A stretch of DNA of 45,683 nucleotides from Candidatus Sphingomonas excrementigallinarum (GTDB lineage Bacteria; Pseudomonadota; Alphaproteobacteria; Sphingomonadales; Sphingomonadaceae), in the NCBI GenBank assembly GCA_019112965.1, contig DXIH01000034.1, positions 1 through 45,683 on the forward strand, written 5' to 3'. A model generated the notes under the pieces. The model had not been told where the DNA came from, ran no database searches, and saw only the letters and a program-made list of their open reading frames with translations. Positions 41,224-45,683 of this stretch are shown in pieces; positions within the stretch are counted from its first letter, which is position 1, and each line of letters begins with the position of its first letter. The position numbers and the translations under genes are program-made.

Positions 41224-41592
41224 TCAACGGCGGTGGCGGACCAGCGTGATGCCGATCGCCTCGCCATCCTCGGCGATCGCCAGCTTCACGATCTTCACCT
41301 GCACGCGGCGGACCCGCTTGTCCTGAAGGAACAGCGTGTCGCAGATATGGTCGGCAACCCCTTCGATCAGCGTGAAATGCACGCCCTCGGGCAGCTGGGT
41401 CGCAGCATGTTTCAGATCGAGATAGTTTTTGGACTCGGTCAGCGGGCTGTCGGGCGTGTAGCGCGCCGGACAGTCGAGATCCACGGTCAGCGAGATGCGC
41501 AGCGGCTGCGGCAGGTGCGTTTCCTCGGAATAGATGCCGGTCAGCACCTGGACTTCGAGGTCGTGGACTTCGAGCTGGAGACGGTCTTCCAT
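41224..41592 (-). CDS. folB: Dihydroneopterin aldolase
   Basis: A 122-residue folate-synthesis enzyme that cleaves dihydroneopterin to hydroxymethyl-dihydropterin and glycolaldehyde. Typical motifs: VLTGIYSEETHLPQPL (with the catalytic Glu region), NYLDLKHAATQL, TLIEGVADHICDTLF and VQVKIVKL (catalytic Lys). The length matches. The ATG at 41592 is the natural start. It is divergent from the GNAT gene across 112 bases and leads the SDR-fragment gene. Confidence 0.94.
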   Translation of the reverse strand: MEDRLQLEVHDLEVQVLTGIYSEETHLPQPLRISLTVDLDCPARYTPDSPLTESKNYLDLKHAATQLPEGVHFTLIEGVADHICDTLFLQDKRVRRVQVKIVKLAIAEDGEAIGITLVRHRR

Positions 41593-41704
41593 TCCCGCGC
41601 CTGTAGCAGAGCCCGCGCCGAAGGAAAGCTTGCATCCCCCCGCCGTCGCGCTAAGGGCGCGCGTCCCCCTCCCCGCACCACCGGACTTCAGCTTCTTGAC
41701 CGTG

Positions 41705-42244
41705 ATGACCGCCCTTGTCCCGCTCGACGCGGTCGCACCCGATGCGGTCGAGGCTTTGCTGGACCGTGCCTTTCCGCCCGGACGGCAGGCGCGCACCGCG
41801 TATAAGGTGCGGGGCAGCGTGCGGCCGATCGCCTCGCTGTGCTTTGCCGCAGTCGCGGGGACCCGCCTGATCGGATCGATCCAGTGCTGGCCGGTCGCCC
41901 TGACCGACGACGACGGCCGCGCGCATCCGATGGTCATGGTCGGTCCGGTCGCGGTCGAACCGGAGCATCAGCAGGGCGGGATCGGGCGCGAACTGCTCCG
42001 CCACATGCTCGATGCCGCCGCCGCGCAGGGGCGTGACCGCGCGATGATGCTGATCGGCGACCCGGAATATTATGGCCGTTTCTTCGGCTTTTCCGCCGAG
42101 CGCACCGCCGACTGGCGCCTGCCCGGCCCGGTCGAGCGACACCGGCTGCTGGCGCGCGGGCCCGACGTGCCTGCACTCGCCGGGATGCTCGGCCCCGATA
42201 CGGGGCAGGGCCAGGGTCTTTACCTGCCCGGCCAGCATCCCTAA
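41705..42244 (+). CDS. GNAT family N-acetyltransferase
   Basis: A 179-residue acetyltransferase with the GNAT core: VGPVAVEPEHQQGGIGRELLRHML (acetyl-CoA-binding Q/RxxGxG/A) and MLIGDPEYYGRFFGF. That second segment is typical of the YhbS-type branch, whose substrates include small molecules and proteins. The ATG at 41705 (or GTG at 41702) gives this N-terminus. It heads a rightward series with DUF1285, CoA pyrophosphatase and cca. Substrate unknown. Confidence 0.9.
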   Translation: MTALVPLDAVAPDAVEALLDRAFPPGRQARTAYKVRGSVRPIASLCFAAVAGTRLIGSIQCWPVALTDDDGRAHPMVMVGPVAVEPEHQQGGIGRELLRHMLDAAAAQGRDRAMMLIGDPEYYGRFFGFSAERTADWRLPGPVERHRLLARGPDVPALAGMLGPDTGQGQGLYLPGQHP

Positions 42245-42256
42245 CTCGGTCGCATC

Positions 42257-42829
42257 ATGCCGATGGCACCACCCCCCGATCTGTCCGCGCTGAGCCTGGC
42301 CGAAATCGTCCAGGCGATGGAGGCGCAGAAGCTGCCCCCCGTCTCGCAATGGCACCCCAGCCATTGCGGCGACAGCGAGATGCGGATCGCGCGCGACGGC
42401 ACCTGGTTTCATCAGGGCAGCCCGATCACCCGGCCCGCCATGGTCCGCCTGTTCTCCACCATATTGCGGCGCGAACCCGATGGCCGCCATGTGCTGGTCA
42501 CGCCGGTCGAAAAGCTCGACATCGCGGTCGAGGACGCGCCTTTCGTCGCCACCGCGCTGAAGGCCGAAGGACAGGGTGAAAACGGACGCCTGGTGTTCCA
42601 GCTCAACACCGGCGATCTGGTCGCGGCGGGGCCGGACCATGGTCTGCGCTTCGTCGAGGGCGAGGATGGCCCCCGCCCCTATGTGCATGTCCGGGACGGG
42701 CTGGAAGCGTTGATCGCGCGGCCGGTCTATTACGAACTAGCCGAACGGGCGCTGGCGGGCGACGGCGATGTGCCCGGCGTGTGGAGTGACGGCGTCTTCT
42801 TTCCCCTGACGCCCTCGCCCGCCGCATGA
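42257..42829 (+). CDS. DUF1285 family protein
   Basis: A 190-residue soluble protein of the DUF1285 family. Recognisable segments: WHPSHCGDSEMRIARDGTWFHQGSPITRPAMVRLFSTILRRE, YVLVTPVEKLDI and PVYYELAERAL. The family occurs in many proteobacteria next to the CoA pyrophosphatase and cca genes; its function is unknown. It follows the GNAT stop by 12 bases and overlaps the Nudix gene by 4 bases (ATGA). Confidence 0.92.
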   Translation: MPMAPPPDLSALSLAEIVQAMEAQKLPPVSQWHPSHCGDSEMRIARDGTWFHQGSPITRPAMVRLFSTILRREPDGRHVLVTPVEKLDIAVEDAPFVATALKAEGQGENGRLVFQLNTGDLVAAGPDHGLRFVEGEDGPRPYVHVRDGLEALIARPVYYELAERALAGDGDVPGVWSDGVFFPLTPSPAA

Positions 42830-43419
42830 CGCTGGCCGAAAGGCTGGCAGCGGCGATGGCGCGGATACCGGCGACCGACCTGCTGACCGGCGACGGTGTC
42901 GAGCCGCATGAGATCGGCGCGACGCCCACCGCCGCCGCCGTGCTGGTGCCCGTGACCGATCGGGCGGAGCCGGGCGTGCTGCTGACCCAGCGAACCGAAA
43001 CCTTGCGCAACCATGCCGGGCAGATCGCCTTTCCCGGCGGCCGCGCCGACCCCGGCGACGCCGATCTGGTCGCGACCGCGCTGCGCGAGGCGGAGGAGGA
43101 GATCGGGCTGCCCGCCGCCACCGTCACCGTCGTCGGACTGGCCGATCGCTACCGCACCGTTACCGGGTTCGAGGTGACGCCGATCGTCGGCGTCATCCCG
43201 CCCGACCTGACGCTGACCCCCGCCGAGGCGGAAGTCGCGGACCTGTTCGAGGTGCCGCTGTCCTTCCTGCTCGACCCTGCCCATCACCACCGGGTCAGCG
43301 CGCCGTGGCGCGGGCGGACCCGCCATTTCTACGAGATATTATGGAACGACCGGCGCATCTGGGGCGCGACCGCGGCGATGATCGTCAACCTGTCACGGCG
43401 GATGCAATGGACGGCATGA
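42826..43419 (+). CDS. CoA pyrophosphatase (Nudix hydrolase, NudL type)
   Basis: A 197-residue Nudix enzyme. The UPF0035/CoA-specific motif LLTQRTETLRNHAGQIAF is followed by the Nudix box at about 71-95 (GGRADPGD...TALREAEEEIGL). The pair identifies the NudL branch, which cuts CoA and CoA derivatives to phosphopantetheine and 3',5'-ADP. It overlaps DUF1285 and cca by 4 bases each, so the three genes are tightly coupled. Confidence 0.94.
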   Translation: MTLAERLAAAMARIPATDLLTGDGVEPHEIGATPTAAAVLVPVTDRAEPGVLLTQRTETLRNHAGQIAFPGGRADPGDADLVATALREAEEEIGLPAATVTVVGLADRYRTVTGFEVTPIVGVIPPDLTLTPAEAEVADLFEVPLSFLLDPAHHHRVSAPWRGRTRHFYEILWNDRRIWGATAAMIVNLSRRMQWTA

Positions 43420-44567
43420 CGCCCGGCCCCGCGCCCTGGGCCGACCGCCCCGAGCTGATCGCTCTTGCCGAGCGGCTGGAGGGTCGTTTCGTCGGCGGCG
43501 CGGTGCGCGACATGCTGCTGGGCCTGGCCGTCGCCGATATCGACCTGGCGACGCCGCTGTCGCCCGAGACGGTGATCGACCGGGTGCGCGCCAGTGGATT
43601 CAAGCCGGTGCCGACCGGCATCGCGCATGGCACGATCACGGTCGTCCTGCCCGACGGGCCGGTCGAGGTTACGACGCTGCGCCGCGACGTGTCGACCGAT
43701 GGCCGCCATGCCGTCGTCGCCTTTACCGACGACTGGCGCGAGGACGCGGCGCGGCGCGATTTCACGATGAACGCGCTCTATGCCGATCCCGCGACCGGCG
43801 AACTGTTCGATTATTTCGGCGGTCTGGACGATCTGAAGGCCGGGCGCGTGCGCTTCATCGGCGACCCTTTGCAGCGGATCGCCGAGGATCATTTGCGCAT
43901 CCTGCGCTTCTTCCGTTTTCATGCGCGGTTCGGCCATGCGGTCGACGAGGCCGGGCTGGCGGCCTGTGCGGCGCGGGCCAACGATCTGATGGCGCTGTCA
44001 CGTGAGCGGATCGCGGCGGAACTGCTGAAACTGCTGGTCGCCGCCCGCGCCGTCCCGGTCGTGGCGCTGATGGTCGAGCACGGCATATTCCGTGCGGTCA
44101 TCCCCGAAATCGACGCCGGCGGCGTGGAACGGTTGAGCCGAGTCGCCGAGCGCGAGGATGCGGCAGGAATCGCGCCGGATGCCATCCGGCGACTCGCCGC
44201 GCTCTTGCCCCCGGACGCAGCGGAAAATGTCGGCGCGCGGCTGAAGCTGTCCAACACGGATCGCAAGCGCCTGATCGCCGCGACGGCCGGGCCGGGCGAG
44301 GAAGGGCCTCGCGCGCTGGCCTATCGCACGGGGCTGACCAGCGCGGTGGACCGGCTGTTGCTCGCGGGCGAGTCGGTCGATTCGATTCGCGACTGGACGC
44401 CCCCTTCCCTGCCGCTGACCGGCGGTGCGTTGGTCGAACGCGGGATCGGCAAGGGGCCGGAGGTGGCGCGGCTGCTTCGCCGAATCGAGACCCAATGGAT
44501 TGCGGAAGGTTTTCCCGACGCCGAACGGGTCGGTCAGATTGCCGACGCGGCGGTGGCTCAGGCCTGA
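43416..44567 (+). CDS. cca: CCA tRNA nucleotidyltransferase
   Basis: A 383-residue class II polymerase that adds or repairs the 3' CCA of tRNA. The N-terminal head has FVGGAVRDMLLG and the catalytic DIDLAT Asp pair (41, 43), then the RRDFTMNALYAD and LRILRFFRFHARFG segments typical of bacterial CCA/poly(A) enzymes. The ATG at 43416 overlaps the preceding stop in an ATGA, although an in-frame ATG at 43407 is possible. It converges on the GGDEF/EAL gene, overlapping it by 10 bases. Confidence 0.94.
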   Translation: MTPGPAPWADRPELIALAERLEGRFVGGAVRDMLLGLAVADIDLATPLSPETVIDRVRASGFKPVPTGIAHGTITVVLPDGPVEVTTLRRDVSTDGRHAVVAFTDDWREDAARRDFTMNALYADPATGELFDYFGGLDDLKAGRVRFIGDPLQRIAEDHLRILRFFRFHARFGHAVDEAGLAACAARANDLMALSRERIAAELLKLLVAARAVPVVALMVEHGIFRAVIPEIDAGGVERLSRVAEREDAAGIAPDAIRRLAALLPPDAAENVGARLKLSNTDRKRLIAATAGPGEEGPRALAYRTGLTSAVDRLLLAGESVDSIRDWTPPSLPLTGGALVERGIGKGPEVARLLRRIETQWIAEGFPDAERVGQIADAAVAQA

Positions 44568-45683
44568 TCGGCGATCATCGCCCAGGCGGCTTCGGGATCG
44601 AGCGGGCGGGCGTAGTAATAGCCTTGCCCGTGGCTGCACCCCAAAGCGGCCAGCGTCTGGCCCAGTTCGACCGTCTCGATCCCCTCGGCGGTGGTCTTCA
44701 TGCCCAGCGCCTGCGCCAGGCCCAATATGGCGCGGACGATGGCGATCTTGTCGCGGTCGGCCAGCATCCCCGACACGAAGCTGCGGTCGATCTTCAAGAT
44801 GTCGATCGGCAGTTTCTGGAGATAGGCAAGGCTGGAATAGCCGGTGCCGAAATCGTCCATCGCAATGGTCGGGCCGAGCTTCTTGAGCGCGTTCATGATC
44901 GCGCTGACCCGGTCGGGATCGCCGACGATGGCGCTTTCGGTCAGCTCCAGGATCAGCCGCTCCCCCGCCACGCGCGCCTTGGCCAGCGCCGATTCGATGA
45001 CCGCCGGGATGTCGTCACGCTGCAACTGGATCGCCGAGACATTGACCGACATGCGCACGCCGCAGTTCCCGCCCGCGCGCCGGTCCCACTCCGCCAGCTG
45101 CAGCAACGCCTGATTGGCGGCCCAGCGCCCCAGCGGCACGATCAGCCCCGATTCCTCGGCGACGGGGATGAAGTCGACCGGCGAATGATCGCGGCCGTCC
45201 GCATCGCGCCACCGGGCCAGCGCCTCGAACGCGATGGTCCGGCCGGTGCTCAGGTCGCAGATCGGCTGATAGGCGAGATGAAGTTCTTCCTGCCCGATCG
45301 CCCGGCGAAGCGCGGTTTCCATCGCGAATTGCGCCCGCGCGATGGTGAAGGCCTGGGGATGATAGACTTCCGTCCGCCCCGCCGCCTTGGCGTGCTTGAC
45401 CGCGAACTGGGCGTGGCGGATCAGCTCCTCGGCATCGCCGTCCGGCCCTTCGTTGAAGGCGATACCGACCGATGCCTCGACATTGACCTCATAGTCGGTC
45501 AGCCGGAACGGTGCGCGCAGCGCCCGGTCGATCCGGTCGGCAAGGACATGCGCCTCCGCCTCGCTGCCGTCGATCATCATCAGGATGCCGAACTCGTTGC
45601 CGCCGATCCGCCCGATCGAGTCGCGCGACCGCAGCGCCCCTTTCAGGCGGCGCGCCACGGTGATGAGCAGTTCGTCACCGACC
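44558..45683 (-). CDS. GGDEF/EAL-domain c-di-GMP protein (5' end cut by window edge)
   Basis: The visible part spans the end of a GGDEF domain and a whole EAL domain; the gene continues upstream beyond 45683. The signature loop reads RIGGNEFGIL, with Asn replacing the Asp/Glu needed for catalysis, so cyclase activity is doubtful. The EAL domain looks intact: FEALARW, MSVNVSAIQ, LELTES, AMDDFGTGYSS, ILKIDRSF, TTAEGIET, GQGYYYARP. It is therefore likely a c-di-GMP phosphodiesterase, perhaps modulated by GTP at the degenerate GGDEF. It overlaps the convergent cca stop by 10 bases. Confidence 0.9.
   Translation of the reverse strand, partial: VGDELLITVARRLKGALRSRDSIGRIGGNEFGILMMIDGSEAEAHVLADRIDRALRAPFRLTDYEVNVEASVGIAFNEGPDGDAEELIRHAQFAVKHAKAAGRTEVYHPQAFTIARAQFAMETALRRAIGQEELHLAYQPICDLSTGRTIAFEALARWRDADGRDHSPVDFIPVAEESGLIVPLGRWAANQALLQLAEWDRRAGGNCGVRMSVNVSAIQLQRDDIPAVIESALAKARVAGERLILELTESAIVGDPDRVSAIMNALKKLGPTIAMDDFGTGYSSLAYLQKLPIDILKIDRSFVSGMLADRDKIAIVRAILGLAQALGMKTTAEGIETVELGQTLAALGCSHGQGYYYARPLDPEAAWAMIADQA

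Noticed and set aside
40931..41635. A 234-codon frame covering the SDR fragment and the folB region
   Set aside because: The first part runs antisense-frame through folB, which has a full and correct reading; only the part from 41218 is a plausible protein.

Overview
The window looks like chromosomal DNA of a high-GC alphaproteobacterium of the Sphingomonadales, most likely Sphingomonas or a close relative. The basis is the gene content and style: a cobA-DUF2849-cysI-DUF934-cysH sulfite-reduction operon, UPF0262, DUF1178 and DUF1285 proteins, a tonB-exbB-exbD-exbD operon, an NDUFAF5-like methyltransferase, a CtrA-type TTAA-N7-TTAAC box, and dispersed intergenic inverted repeats with a CTTCGACTTCGCTCAGG core. 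This is inference from recognised families, not a database match. Almost all of the window is ordinary core genome; no prophage, CRISPR array, transposase or defence island is visible.

Layout. 1-2.6 kb: tRNA-Arg(CCT), then a leftward set grxC, carbon-nitrogen hydrolase and DUF1178, with a comF-like gene upstream. 2.6-7.7 kb: an NDUFAF5-like methyltransferase, then a leftward signalling operon made of an EAL phosphodiesterase, a TPR-containing hybrid histidine kinase and a single-domain response regulator. A CtrA-like box and a possible 17-residue micro-ORF lie at its head. 7.9-16.9 kb: argE, the tamA-tamB outer-membrane assembly pair, and a prepilin peptidase coupled to a small secreted protein. 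17-24.5 kb: acetyl-CoA acetyltransferase, SH3 protein, 2-hydroxyacid dehydrogenase, small lipoprotein, a nitronate-monooxygenase-like flavoprotein with a cysteine-rich tail, a glycosyltransferase and an alpha/beta hydrolase. 24.5-31.8 kb: selO-astD, then the siroheme and sulfite/APS reductase operon. 31.9-36.3 kb: dnaB, UPF0262, a degenerate GH25-like protein, cytidine deaminase and dCTP deaminase. 36.4-41.6 kb: a secreted TPR protein behind a paired operator-like sequence, the TonB energy-transduction operon with a clear terminator, folB and a short SDR-like fragment gene. 41.7-45.7 kb: GNAT, DUF1285, CoA pyrophosphatase and CCA-adding enzyme, converging on a GGDEF/EAL gene cut by the right edge.

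How the genes fit together. Three groups act as units: assimilatory sulfate reduction (cobA makes the siroheme precursor, cysI and cysH are the reductases); TonB-ExbB-ExbD, which powers outer-membrane uptake, alongside TamA-TamB, which builds the outer membrane; and two separate c-di-GMP genes, one in a two-component operon. Nucleotide metabolism (cdd, dcd), replication (dnaB) and tRNA maturation (cca) are housekeeping.

I see no undescribed multi-gene system that I could defend. The best leads are the CtrA-box/micro-ORF region at 7.63-7.90 kb, the 40-bp dyad with duplicated TCACTTTTGTGA at 36.8 kb, a MITE-like 358-bp inverted structure at 35.2-35.5 kb, the SDR fragment behind folB, and the degenerate GH25 protein.
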